Source: Microbispora sp. H13382
GTDB taxonomy: Bacteria; Actinomycetota; Actinomycetes; Streptosporangiales; Streptosporangiaceae
Length of the DNA: 64,000 nucleotides
Assembly: GCF_014161445.1 (NCBI RefSeq)
Contig: NZ_JABBXA010000005.1
Coordinates: forward strand, 124,001-188,000
Direction: 5' to 3'
The position numbers and the translations under genes are program-made. The notes under the pieces are model-generated. The model was given only the letters and a program-made list of their open reading frames with translations. It did no database searches and had not been told where the DNA came from. Of this stretch, positions 8,814-17,131 are shown piece after piece. Positions within the stretch are counted from its first letter, which is position 1; the number at the start of each line of letters is the position of its first letter.

Positions 8814-9670
8814 CCCTTCCCGGAGCTGCCCAGGCCGAGGAGATCACGATCGGCGATAGCCGGGGCCCGCGGAGAGGGCCGCTCCTGGTCGCGGCGGCGG
8901 CCGTGCTCGTCGTGGCGCTGGCAGCCGGTGGGGTGTTCGCCTACCGGGCCTCCCGGGAGCCGTCGCTTCCGCCGGACGGGCCGTGGCCTCATACCGGCAC
9001 CTTCCTGGTGCACCTGTGCGGGCCCCCGTCCCCTTATGACGGGCAGTTGTCCGGCGAATCGCCGACCATGGACGACCACTGCCCGTCGGGCGCGGCGACG
9101 GCGGCCCAGCGGCGCGAGATCGAGCGCGTGCTCACGAGCCACGCGGAGACGCGCGGATACCGGCGACTCACGCCGGCCCAGGCGCTCGCCATCGCCCGGC
9201 AGGATCGGCGTGTCGGGGACATGCTCGACGAATACCTGGTGAGGCGTGCGGTGTACGGCGGTGTCCTGGCGCCGGGGGACTGGCGGCGGGTCCTCGGCGA
9301 GGTGCAGCGGCTGCCCGGCGTCTTCCACGTCGAGTCCTACCGGGACGACTTCTGGTGGGGCAGGGCCGACGCGGCGGTCCGGCTGTGCCGGCAGGACTGC
9401 GAGGGCGGCATGGCGGACCGGCGGGCCGTGTTCGACCGCATCCGTGGGCTACCGGGAGTAGCCGAGATCTACTTCGAGGACGCCGAGCACGCCGCCGCGG
9501 TCATGCGCCACAGGCAGTGGTGGGAACGGCCCGACATGTTCCAGGCGGACCGGATGCCGGAGGCGTTCCACATCAGGTTCGCCGGTTCGTGGGACCTCGC
9601 GCAGGTGCAGCGGGCCCTCACCGGCATGCCCGGCGTCGTGAAGATGGTCCGGCACGTTCGCCCCCTGTAG
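8810..9670 (+). CDS. Membrane-anchored protein with two FtsX-extracellular-domain-like units (copy 2)
   Basis: A 286-aa paralogue of the preceding gene with the same layout: short cytoplasmic head, one membrane segment (PLLVAAAAVLVVALAAGGVFA), and two FtsX-extracellular-like units. Unit 1 includes TFLVHLC, a later Cys, REIERVLTSH and LAPGDWRRVL. Unit 2 includes VRLCRQDC, VAEIYFEDAEHAAAV, MPEAFHIRF and MPGVVKMV. The shared IYFEDAEHA/VYFEDIDHA segments show that the two genes arose by duplication. Unit 1 is more diverged here and lacks the MPESYR-type segment. The 4-bp overlap with the upstream gene implies coupled translation and equal output, consistent with a heteromeric partnership (inference). 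Confidence 0.68.
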   Translation: MTLPGAAQAEEITIGDSRGPRRGPLLVAAAAVLVVALAAGGVFAYRASREPSLPPDGPWPHTGTFLVHLCGPPSPYDGQLSGESPTMDDHCPSGAATAAQRREIERVLTSHAETRGYRRLTPAQALAIARQDRRVGDMLDEYLVRRAVYGGVLAPGDWRRVLGEVQRLPGVFHVESYRDDFWWGRADAAVRLCRQDCEGGMADRRAVFDRIRGLPGVAEIYFEDAEHAAAVMRHRQWWERPDMFQADRMPEAFHIRFAGSWDLAQVQRALTGMPGVVKMVRHVRPL

Positions 9671-9733
9671 CGGCGGGGTGAGGAGACTCGAAGTGAGACC
9701 GCGATTTGGCGGGGCAGAGTACCCTAGCCGGAC

Positions 9734-10672
9734 GTGACAACGCCCGAGACCTCTGGAAGCGCCGTGACTCCCGCAGAAACCCCGTACGTCACGATCGTCC
9801 TGCCCTGTTACAACGAGCAGGATCACGTGATCGCCGAGGTGGAGCGCATCTGCGCCGCCATGGACGCGAGCGGCTACACCTACGAACTGCTGGCCGTGGA
9901 CGACTGCTCCACCGACGAGACGCTCGCGCGTCTCCACGAGGCCGCGCCGCGCTTCCCGCACATGCGGATCAGGGCCTTCCACCGCAACGGCGGCTCGGGC
10001 ACCGTACGCAGGATCGGCAGCCAGGAGGCCCGCGGTGAGATCGTCGTGTGGACCGACGCCGACATGAGCTACCCCAACGAGCGCATCCCCGAGCTGGTGC
10101 AGATCCTGGAGAAGGACCCGACGATCGACCAGGTCGTGGGCGCGCGGACCACCGAGGAGGGCTCGCACAAGTTCCTGCGGGTGCCGGCGAAGTGGTTCAT
10201 CCGAAAGATCGCCGAGCGGCTGGCCGGGCAGAAGATCCCCGACCTCAACTCCGGCCTGCGGGCCTTCCGCAGGTCGGTGGCCAGGCCGTACCTGCGGCTG
10301 CTGCCTCCCGGCTTCTCCTGCGTCACGACGATCACGCTGGCGTTCATGTCGAACCAGCACGACGTCTACTACCTGCCGATCGACTACGCGAAGCGGGCGG
10401 GGAAGTCGAAGTTCAGCTTCGTCTCCGACGCCTACCGCTACATCCTGCAGGTGCTGCGGATGATCATGTACTTCAACCCGCTCAAGGTGCTCATGCCGCC
10501 CGCGCTCTGGCTGGTCGGCTTCGGCCTGGTCAAGGGTGTGTACGACGTGATCAGCCACGGGATCGAGTTCTATTTCACCAGCAACACCGTCGTGATCTTC
10601 CTGACCGGAATGATCATCGGCTCGCTCGCGCTGCTCGCCGACCTGATCGTGCGATCCAGAGGTGATGTGTGA
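9734..10672 (+). CDS. GT2 polyprenyl-phosphate glycosyltransferase (DPM1/GtrB-like)
   Basis: 312 aa. An N-terminal GT-A domain (VTIVLPCYNEQDHV, VDDCSTDET, VWTDADMSYP with the metal-binding DxD) is followed by two C-terminal membrane helices (LMPPALWLVGFGLVKGVY and VVIFLTGMIIGSLALLADLI). This layout is that of enzymes that charge polyprenyl phosphate with a sugar on the cytoplasmic face, producing the lipid donor used by GT-C enzymes. The two GT-C-like proteins nearby are plausible users. The start is GTG 9734, 63 bp after the FtsX-like gene. The stop overlaps the next start (GTGA). The sugar is unknown; mannose is plausible given manB and manC in the window. Confidence 0.88.
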   Translation: MTTPETSGSAVTPAETPYVTIVLPCYNEQDHVIAEVERICAAMDASGYTYELLAVDDCSTDETLARLHEAAPRFPHMRIRAFHRNGGSGTVRRIGSQEARGEIVVWTDADMSYPNERIPELVQILEKDPTIDQVVGARTTEEGSHKFLRVPAKWFIRKIAERLAGQKIPDLNSGLRAFRRSVARPYLRLLPPGFSCVTTITLAFMSNQHDVYYLPIDYAKRAGKSKFSFVSDAYRYILQVLRMIMYFNPLKVLMPPALWLVGFGLVKGVYDVISHGIEFYFTSNTVVIFLTGMIIGSLALLADLIVRSRGDV

Positions 10673-11751
10673 GGATCGCGATCGTCGGCCCGACATATCC
10701 GTACAAGGGCGGCGGGGCGCAGCACACCACCGAGCTGGCCCACCGGCTGCGGGCGGCCGGGCACGACGTCGTCATCGAGTCGTGGCGGGCGCAGTATCCG
10801 TCGTTCCTGTATCCCGGGCAGCAGACGATCGACAGCCCCGAGGGCGAGCCGTATCCCGGCACCCGCCGCGACCTCGACTGGCGGCGGCCGGACGGCTGGG
10901 TGGCGTGCGGGCGGCGGCTGCGGGGGGCCGACCTCGTCGTGCTCACTGTGCTCAGCCCGGTGCAGGTGCCCGCCTATCTCGGCATCCTGTCCGGCCTGCG
11001 CCGCCGGGCGCGGGTCATCGCCCTGTGTCACAACGTGCTGCCGCACGAGAGCAAGCCGTACGACAGGCCGCTGATGAAGGCGTTGCTGCGCCGGGTGGAC
11101 GGCGTGCTCGCTCACTCGGAGCAGCAGGCGGACCTCGCCCGCGCGCTCACCGCCGCGCCGGTGCGGGTGGCCGCCCTCGCGCCGCACCTGCCCTCGCGCG
11201 GAGCGCGGGAGACGGCGGGCCGCACGGCGCACGACAGGCTGCTGTTCTTCGGCATCGTCCGGCCGTACAAGGGGCTCGACCTGCTGCTGGAGGCGCTCGC
11301 GCAGGTGCCGGACGTACGGCTCACCGTGGCGGGCGAGTTCTGGGGCGGCCTGGAGGACACCCGCGCCCTGATCGAGCGGCTGGGTCTCGCCGGCCGGGTC
11401 GAGATCCGGCCGGGGTACGTGCCCGCCGAGGACGTGCCCGGACTGTTCGCCGCGGCCGACGCCCTGGTGCTGCCCTACCGGTCGGCGACCGCCAGCCAGA
11501 ACGTGTGGCTCGGTCACGAGCACGGCGTGCCGGTGATCGCCACCCGGGTCGGGGCGCTGCCCGACAACGTACGCGACGGGGTGGACGGCCTGCTGGTGGA
11601 GCCGGGCTCGGCCGGCGCGCTGGCGGAGGCGATCAAGCGGTTCTACGAGCCGGGGACGCCCGAGCGGCTGCGGGCGGGCGTCGCGCCCGTCGACCCCGAG
11701 CCGCACTGGGCCGTCTACCTGGACACGTTGCTGGCCGCGTCGGACAGCTGA
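10669..11751 (+). CDS. GT4 family glycosyltransferase
   Basis: A 360-aa GT-B fold enzyme. The N-terminal Rossmann domain opens with RIAIVGPTYPYKGGGAQH, whose GGG loop contacts the acceptor or donor. The C-terminal domain has LLFFGIVRPYKGLDLLLEAL, and the donor-binding region has FAAADALVLPYRSATASQN with the later acidic residue in GHEHGVPVIA. It is translationally coupled to the GT2 gene by a GTGA overlap. It likely adds a sugar from a nucleotide donor to a lipid-linked glycan in the cytoplasm (inference). Its 3' end overlaps the convergent flippase-like gene by 37 bp. Confidence 0.87.
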   Translation: MRIAIVGPTYPYKGGGAQHTTELAHRLRAAGHDVVIESWRAQYPSFLYPGQQTIDSPEGEPYPGTRRDLDWRRPDGWVACGRRLRGADLVVLTVLSPVQVPAYLGILSGLRRRARVIALCHNVLPHESKPYDRPLMKALLRRVDGVLAHSEQQADLARALTAAPVRVAALAPHLPSRGARETAGRTAHDRLLFFGIVRPYKGLDLLLEALAQVPDVRLTVAGEFWGGLEDTRALIERLGLAGRVEIRPGYVPAEDVPGLFAAADALVLPYRSATASQNVWLGHEHGVPVIATRVGALPDNVRDGVDGLLVEPGSAGALAEAIKRFYEPGTPERLRAGVAPVDPEPHWAVYLDTLLAASDS

Positions 11752-12668
11752 CCGGCGGGGGCGGTGCGGCCGCGGGCGAGCAGGAAGCCGAGCCCGGCCC
11801 AGGCGACGTCGCCGAGGGTGAACATCACGCGGGACACCACCGCGATCGCCAGCGCCCTCGGCGTGTCGAGCACCGGCGCGAGCGCCACGACCATCGCGCC
11901 CTCCCGTACGCCGATCCCGGCGGGCACCACGACCGTGAGGATGCCGGTGGACCAGGCCAGCGCGTACGCCCCGGCCGCGACGGCGTACAGGGACAGGTCC
12001 GCGGGCCGCATGCCCCCGACGAGGACCCACAGGTGCACGCCGTACACCAGCCAGCCGGCCATCGTCCAGGCGGCGGCCTTGGCCATCTCCGTCCCGCTGA
12101 GCACCCGGTCGAGCGGCTCCCTGCGGACGACGCGCAGGGCGAGGTTGAGCCCCCAGGTCATCACCCGTGGGTGGAGGCAGACGAGGATGAGCGGGACCAG
12201 CGCGAGCAGCCACCACGCCTGTCTGGCGATCTGCTGCGACAGCGTGGCCGCGGCGAGCGCGAGCGCGCAGCCCAGGGAGGTCACCAGGCCGAGCGCGGTG
12301 GCGCTCAACGTCCGGCGCGGCGGCGCGCCGTGGTCGCGGGCCAGCTCGATCATCGCGGCGAACGCCCAGACCGAGCCGGGGATGTACTTGCCGAGCTGGC
12401 CGACGAACAGCACCCGCGCGGCCACGCGCAGCGGCAGCGGCGAGCCGAGCCCGGCGAGGATGTCGCGCCAGGCGACCAGCATGAACCCGAGCCCGGCGAG
12501 CACGGCCAGGAACGAGGCGCCGAGCGACCACCACGACAGTCGCGACAGGGCGGCAGAGGTGTCCGTCCAGTTCCGGGCCAGGCCGTACGCCAGGAAGGCG
12601 AGCGCGACCAAGGCGAGCAGCACCCGCAGCAGCGGGCTGGAGCGCAGGCGGTTCAGCAGGCGCGGCAC
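11715..12668 (-). CDS. Flippase-like membrane protein (LPG-synthase TM / UPF0104 family), copy 1
   Basis: 317 aa, six to eight hydrophobic segments. Family-typical motifs are VLFVGQLGKYIPGSVWAF and VVVPAGIGVREGAMVVAL, seen in lysylphosphatidylglycerol-synthase-TM and AglD-like proteins associated with lipid-linked sugar flipping or glycan assembly. I place the start at GTG 12668 (GTG CCG CGC CTG). The frame stays open further upstream, but that extension would overlap the methyltransferase on the other strand and is not protein-like. It shares family motifs with the gene at 13668, so the methyltransferase is flanked by two related membrane proteins. Confidence 0.82.
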   Translation of the reverse strand: MPRLLNRLRSSPLLRVLLALVALAFLAYGLARNWTDTSAALSRLSWWSLGASFLAVLAGLGFMLVAWRDILAGLGSPLPLRVAARVLFVGQLGKYIPGSVWAFAAMIELARDHGAPPRRTLSATALGLVTSLGCALALAAATLSQQIARQAWWLLALVPLILVCLHPRVMTWGLNLALRVVRREPLDRVLSGTEMAKAAAWTMAGWLVYGVHLWVLVGGMRPADLSLYAVAAGAYALAWSTGILTVVVPAGIGVREGAMVVALAPVLDTPRALAIAVVSRVMFTLGDVAWAGLGFLLARGRTAPAGQLSDAASNVSR

Positions 12669-12816
12669 GCGCCCAGAGTAAAGCCTGAAGCTACTGATTG
12701 GTAGGTTCGCCGCGCGGGTTGTCCACAGGGTCGGCTGATCGCGAGGCGGGGGCGGGGCGGCCACGGGTACTGTTGGGCACCGTGGACGACAGGCAGGACG
12801 CGAGGGTGATCGACCG

Positions 12817-13671
12817 GTGAGCGGGGAACGCGCGGCCCAGCTGGAATACTCCGAGTTCCAGGCCGCGATGCTCGACGAGGACAAGCGCCGGCGTAAGGCC
12901 GCGAAGATCATCGCCGTGCTCGCGCACTTCCTGGGCAGGGACGCGGCCAAGCCCGGCGAGGTGCTGTCGGGGCTCACCGTCGGCGACGTCGGGTGCTCGG
13001 CCGGATTCATCGCCGACGAGCTGGCCGCCGCGGGCGCGCGCCACACGCTCGGGCTCGACATCGACGTCCCGGGCCTGCGCAAGGCGTCGGACCGCTTCGG
13101 CGGGCGGGTCGCGTTCGTCTGCGCCGACGGCTCCCGACTGCCCTTCCCGGACGGCTCGATCGACGTGTTGGTCTTCAACCACATCTACGAGCACGTGGTG
13201 GACCCCGACGCCGTGATCGCCGACATGCACCGGGTGCTGTCCGACGACGGCGTGCTCTACCTGGGCCTGGGCAACCGGCTCGGCGTCATGGAGCCGCACT
13301 ACAAGCTGCCCTTCCTGTCCTACCTGCCGCGCGCCGCGGCCGACCGGTACGTGCGGGCGTTCGGCCGGGCCGACCACTACTACGAGCGTTTCCGCACCCG
13401 CCCGGGGCTGCGGCGGATGCTCGCGGACTTCCACGTGTGGGACTACACGTTCCCGGTGCTGGCCGCGCCCGAGCGGTTCGCCGGGGGCGAGCTGTTCCCC
13501 GGCGCGGTCGGCCGCGCCGCCAAGGCCACGCTGGAGCGGACCCCGCGCCCGGCCCTGCGGGCGCTGCTGCCGGTCGTCCCGACCTACCTGTGGGTCGCGA
13601 CCAAGACGCCCCGCCGTCCCCTCGGCGCGCCGCTCCCGCAGCCGCCCGAGCCGGTCCGCACGTCCCGATGA
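12817..13671 (+). CDS. SAM-dependent class I methyltransferase
   Basis: 284 aa. Motif I is TVGDVGCSAGFIADEL and motif II the acidic GLDIDVPGL. The post-I region CADGSRLPFPDGSIDVLVFN and motif IV/V area VLSDDGVLYLGLGNR follow the Methyltransf_11 pattern. The C-terminal ~110 residues (YYERFRTRPGLRRML and following) resemble glycan-cluster methyltransferases, so a sugar or lipid-linked glycan substrate is likely (inference from context). The start is GTG 12817. The end overlaps the flippase-like gene by ATGA. Quinone or small-molecule methylation is not excluded. Confidence 0.8.
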   Translation: MSGERAAQLEYSEFQAAMLDEDKRRRKAAKIIAVLAHFLGRDAAKPGEVLSGLTVGDVGCSAGFIADELAAAGARHTLGLDIDVPGLRKASDRFGGRVAFVCADGSRLPFPDGSIDVLVFNHIYEHVVDPDAVIADMHRVLSDDGVLYLGLGNRLGVMEPHYKLPFLSYLPRAAADRYVRAFGRADHYYERFRTRPGLRRMLADFHVWDYTFPVLAAPERFAGGELFPGAVGRAAKATLERTPRPALRALLPVVPTYLWVATKTPRRPLGAPLPQPPEPVRTSR

Positions 13672-14594
13672 GCCGCCGCAAACTTGTACGCGCGCTGTTC
13701 CTGCTCGTGGCCCTGGGGTTCGGCGTCTGGGCGGTGGCGAGCCAGTGGACCGCCGTGGCCGACGGGTTCACCCGGCTGTCGTGGGCGGAGCTCGCCGGCT
13801 CGCTGGTGGCGGTGCTCGGCGCGCTGGTCGCGGGGATGCTCATGTGGCGGGCGCTGCTGGCCGACCTGGGCTCCCCGCTGGCGTTCACCGACGCATCCAA
13901 GATCTTCTTCGTGGGCCAGCTCGGCAAGTACATCCCCGGGTCGGTGTGGCCGATGCTCGCGCAGATGGAGATGGGCCGCGACCACGGCATACCCCGGCCG
14001 CGCAGCGCGGCCGCCTTCTTCCTGACGTACCCGATCTACCTCGGCACCGGCCTGCTGGTGGCCGTCGTGACGCTGCCGGTGCTCGCCGGGCAGTCGGTCG
14101 CGAGATTCGCCTGGCTGCTGCTGCTCGTGCCCGTGGCCGTCGCCGCCCTGCATCCGAGGGTGGTCAACGGCGTCATCGCGTTCGGGCTGCGCAAGCTGCG
14201 CCGCCCGCCGCTCGAACGGCCCCTCACCCGGCGCGGCGTGCTCGTCGCGTGCGGCTGGGCCCTGGCGGGCTGGGCGGCGTACGGCGTGCACCTGGCGCTG
14301 ATCGTGCACGGCCTCGGGGCGGGCGGGCCCTCGGCCGTGATCCTCAGCTTCGGCGCGTTCGCGCTCGCCTGGTGCCTGGGGTTCGTGTTCGTGATCGCCC
14401 CGGCAGGCGCCGGCGTGCGCGAGGTCGCGATGGTGGCCGCGCTCGCCCCGGTGCTCGACCGGCCCGCGGCGATCGCCGCCGCGCTGTGCTCCCGGCTCAT
14501 CGTGTCCGTCGGCGACCTGGTGTGCGCCGGCGCCGCCGGTCTGGCCTCCCGCCGTGCGGTCCGTACGCGGAAGGAACCCGTAGTCCGGGCCTGA
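13668..14594 (+). CDS. Flippase-like membrane protein (LPG-synthase TM / UPF0104 family), copy 2
   Basis: A 308-aa multi-pass membrane protein with FFVGQLGKYIPGSVWPML and FVIAPAGAGVREVAMVAAL, the same motifs as the minus-strand paralogue at 11715-12668. It starts at ATG 13668, overlapping the methyltransferase stop (ATGA), so the two are co-translated. The pair may move a methylated lipid-linked sugar across the membrane; this is inference from family and context only. The two copies are clearly homologous but well diverged, so the duplication is not recent. Confidence 0.83.
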   Translation: MSRRKLVRALFLLVALGFGVWAVASQWTAVADGFTRLSWAELAGSLVAVLGALVAGMLMWRALLADLGSPLAFTDASKIFFVGQLGKYIPGSVWPMLAQMEMGRDHGIPRPRSAAAFFLTYPIYLGTGLLVAVVTLPVLAGQSVARFAWLLLLVPVAVAALHPRVVNGVIAFGLRKLRRPPLERPLTRRGVLVACGWALAGWAAYGVHLALIVHGLGAGGPSAVILSFGAFALAWCLGFVFVIAPAGAGVREVAMVAALAPVLDRPAAIAAALCSRLIVSVGDLVCAGAAGLASRRAVRTRKEPVVRA

Positions 14595-14640
14595 ATCCGT
14601 GGACTCGGCGCGGAATGGGCATCCTGAGAGACGACCCTCA

Positions 14641-14656
14641 TGTGATATCGCTCACG
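14641..14656 (+). promoter_or_regulatory. CRP/FNR-type operator-like palindrome
   Basis: TGTGATATCGCTCACG keeps TGTGA-N6-TCAC, the recognition pattern of CRP-family regulators. A TAGAGT hexamer (14675-14680) could serve as a -10 about 20 nt further on, which would centre the site near -37. It lies in the 229-bp gap before the GT4 gene at 14824. Function is inferred from the motif alone. Confidence 0.4.
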
Positions 14657-14823
14657 TTTCGGGGGACTCCGGAAATAGAGTGACAAGGAGGGGAGCGGGG
14701 GAAGGCGTCCGTTCGCGGCGTGGGCCCCCGGGCCCCTGCCGGAACACCGCCGGAACAACGGGACCACGTGGGCGGGGAGCGATCCTCCCGGCCGGCGCGG
14801 GCCCAAGGAGGGGAGCGATTCAT

Positions 14824-15951
14824 TTGACACCCCGGGTGCTCGTCGACGCCGCCGCGGTCCCCGCCGACCGCGGCGCCCTGATCAGGTATGTCGATGGATT
14901 GGTCGCGGCCCTGCACGAGGCGGGCGCCGACGTCGCGCTGGTCTGCCAGCGAGCGGACGCCGAGCGGTACGCGGCGCTGGCCCCCTCGGCGCGGATCCTC
15001 TCCGGACCGCCCGCCATCACCAACCGGGACAAGCGGCTGGCCTGGGAACAGACCGGGCTGCCGATCCTGGCCCGGCACGCCGGCGCCCAGGTGATCCACG
15101 CCCCCTACTACTCGATCCCGCTGGGGTCGGGCCTGCCCACGGTGGCCACCGTCCACGACGTCACCTCGTTCACCGACCCCGACCAGCACGATCCCGTGCG
15201 GGCCTCGTTCTTCCGGTCGGCCACCCGCACCGCCGTACGCCACGCGAACCGCGTGATCGTGCCGTCGAAGGCCACCATGGACGAGCTGGTCCGGGTGCTG
15301 GACGCCGACCCCACGCGGATCGACGTCGCCTACCACGGGGTGGATCCCGCGCTGTTCCACCCCCCGGCGCCCGAGGACGTGCGCCGGGTGGCCGGACGCA
15401 TCGGGCTGCACGGCCGGCCGTACGTCGCCTATCTGGGCGCCCTGGAGCCGCGCAAGAACGTGCCGAACCTGGTGACCGGCTTCGGCCGGGCGGTCGCGCA
15501 CCTGTCCTCGCCGCCCGCGCTGGTGCTGGCCGGCGGCCCGGCCTGGGACGAGGAGGTCGACGCCGCCGTCGCCGCGCTGCCGCCCCGGGTGAAGGTCGTG
15601 CGTCCCGGCTACCTGCCCTTCGCCGACCTGCCGGGCTTCCTCGGCGGGGCGCTCGTGGTCGCGTCCCCCTCGCGGTGTGAGGGGTTCGGGCTGCCGGTGC
15701 TGGAGGCGATGGCCTGCGGGGCGCCCGTGCTGACCACCCACCGCACCTCGCTGCCGGAGGTCGGCGGCGACGCCGTGGCCTACACCGAGCCCGACGCCGA
15801 CAGCATCGCGCGGGCGCTGCGCGCCCTCCTGGAGTCGCCGGCACGGCGCGCGTCGCTGGCCGCGGCAGGGGTCACGCGGTCAGGCGAGTTCACCTGGCGG
15901 CACTCGGCCGAGGCCCACCTCGTCGCGTACCAGCGAGCCGTAGAGGATTGA
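14824..15951 (+). CDS. GT4 family glycosyltransferase (mannosyltransferase-like)
   Basis: A 375-aa GT-B enzyme. Visible motifs are HAPYYSIPLGSGLPTVATVHD in two parts (N-terminal acceptor domain), PYVAYLGALEPRKNVPNLV, and the C-terminal EX7E donor motif in SRCEGFGLPVLEAMACG. The latter and HRTSLPEVGGDAVAY are typical of WbaZ/mannosyltransferase-like GT4 proteins. I choose TTG 14824 because AAGGAGGGGAG (14804-14815) lies 8 nt upstream. The next in-frame GTG, at 14836, would be too far. The same AAGGAGGGGAG string also occurs at 14684, ~120 bp earlier, with no clear start behind it. Confidence 0.85.
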   Translation: MTPRVLVDAAAVPADRGALIRYVDGLVAALHEAGADVALVCQRADAERYAALAPSARILSGPPAITNRDKRLAWEQTGLPILARHAGAQVIHAPYYSIPLGSGLPTVATVHDVTSFTDPDQHDPVRASFFRSATRTAVRHANRVIVPSKATMDELVRVLDADPTRIDVAYHGVDPALFHPPAPEDVRRVAGRIGLHGRPYVAYLGALEPRKNVPNLVTGFGRAVAHLSSPPALVLAGGPAWDEEVDAAVAALPPRVKVVRPGYLPFADLPGFLGGALVVASPSRCEGFGLPVLEAMACGAPVLTTHRTSLPEVGGDAVAYTEPDADSIARALRALLESPARRASLAAAGVTRSGEFTWRHSAEAHLVAYQRAVED

Positions 15952-16007
15952 GCGCCACCTTTCGCGGCGAACCCCGCCGGAGGCGGCACTAGGCTACCCT
16001 CGCGGCT

Positions 16008-17111
16008 GTGAGGGAGAGTTCTGTGCGGTCGCCCGACGGTCTCGAGGCGATCCTTCTGGTGGGCGGCCAGGGCACGCGTCTGCGACCGCTGACGCTCAGC
16101 ACGCCCAAGCCGCTGCTTCCGACGGCGGGGGTGCCCTTCCTCGCGCACCAGCTGGCCAAGGCGCGGGCGTACGGGGTGCGCCGGGTGGTCTTCGCGACGT
16201 CCTATCGGGCGTCGATGTTCACCGAGGCCTTCGGCGACGGCTCGGGCTTCGGCCTGGAGATCGTCTACATGACCGAGGACACCCCGCTCGGCACCGGTGG
16301 CGCGATCCGCAACGCCGCGCGGGCTCTGACCTGCCCGTCCGAGGCGCCGGTGCTCGTGCTGAACGGCGACATCCTGTCGGGTCACGACATCGCCGCCCAG
16401 GTGGACCTGCACGTCGCGCGGGGCGCCGCGGTGACCCTCCACCTCACGGAGGTGGACGACCCGTCGAGGTTCGGCTGCGTGCCGACCGACGGCGACGGCA
16501 GGGTCAGCGCCTTCCTGGAGAAGACGCCCAATCCCGTGACCAACCGGATCAACGCCGGCTGCTACGTGTTCCGGCGCTCGGTCATCGACACGATCCCCGA
16601 GGGCCAGGTCGTCTCCGTGGAGCGTGAAACTTTCCCCGGGTTGATCGCGGCCGGTGCGCTGGTGCTCGGCTTCGCCGACAGCTCGTACTGGCTGGACGTG
16701 GGCACGCCGGCGGCGTTCGTGCAGGGCTCGGCGGACTTGGTGCTGGGCAAGCTCGGCTCGCCCGCCCTGCCCGGCCCGGCGGGCGAGCGCCTCCTGCTGG
16801 ACGGGGCGGTCGTGTCGCCCGAGGCCAAGGTCACCGGGGGTACGGTCGTCTGCGCCCGGGCCACGGTCGAGGCCGGGGCGAGCGTACGAGGAAGCGTGCT
16901 GTCCGAGGGCTGCCACGTCGCGTCCGGCGCGACCGTCGTCGACTCGGTCGTCGGCGCGGGCGCCCGCGTCGCGTCCGGTGCCGTGCTGCGGCAGGTCGTG
17001 GTCGGCGACGGCGCGCTGATCGGCCCCGGCAACGAGCTCACCTCCGGCATGCGCGTCTGGCCGGGGATCACCTTGCCGGAGTGCGCGGTCCGCTTCTCCA
17101 GCGACGTCTGA
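16008..17111 (+). CDS. manC: Sugar-1-phosphate nucleotidyltransferase, GDP-mannose pyrophosphorylase type
   Basis: 367 aa. The N-terminal nucleotidyltransferase domain has the signature LLVGGQGTRLRPLTLSTPKP, the metal-binding LVLNGDIL, and EKTPNP with the sugar-phosphate lysine. The C-terminal ~100 residues form a left-handed beta-helix with hexapeptide-like repeats (VVCARATVEAGASV, VASGATVVDSVV). It makes a nucleotide sugar, most likely GDP-mannose from mannose-1-phosphate and GTP. The phosphomannomutase at 34864 would supply the substrate. It is the positional counterpart of Rv3264c (named manB in M. tuberculosis). The start is GTG 16008; GTG 16023 is possible. Glucose-1-phosphate thymidylyltransferase activity is a less likely alternative. 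Confidence 0.82.
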   Translation: MRESSVRSPDGLEAILLVGGQGTRLRPLTLSTPKPLLPTAGVPFLAHQLAKARAYGVRRVVFATSYRASMFTEAFGDGSGFGLEIVYMTEDTPLGTGGAIRNAARALTCPSEAPVLVLNGDILSGHDIAAQVDLHVARGAAVTLHLTEVDDPSRFGCVPTDGDGRVSAFLEKTPNPVTNRINAGCYVFRRSVIDTIPEGQVVSVERETFPGLIAAGALVLGFADSSYWLDVGTPAAFVQGSADLVLGKLGSPALPGPAGERLLLDGAVVSPEAKVTGGTVVCARATVEAGASVRGSVLSEGCHVASGATVVDSVVGAGARVASGAVLRQVVVGDGALIGPGNELTSGMRVWPGITLPECAVRFSSDV

Positions 17112-17131
17112 CCGTGCGGCAGACTGGGCAG

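Noticed and set aside
11715-13184. Longer N-terminus for the minus-strand flippase-like protein
   Set aside because: The extension overlaps the methyltransferase gene on the opposite strand and is Ser/Arg/Pro-rich without membrane segments; GTG 12668 fits the family.
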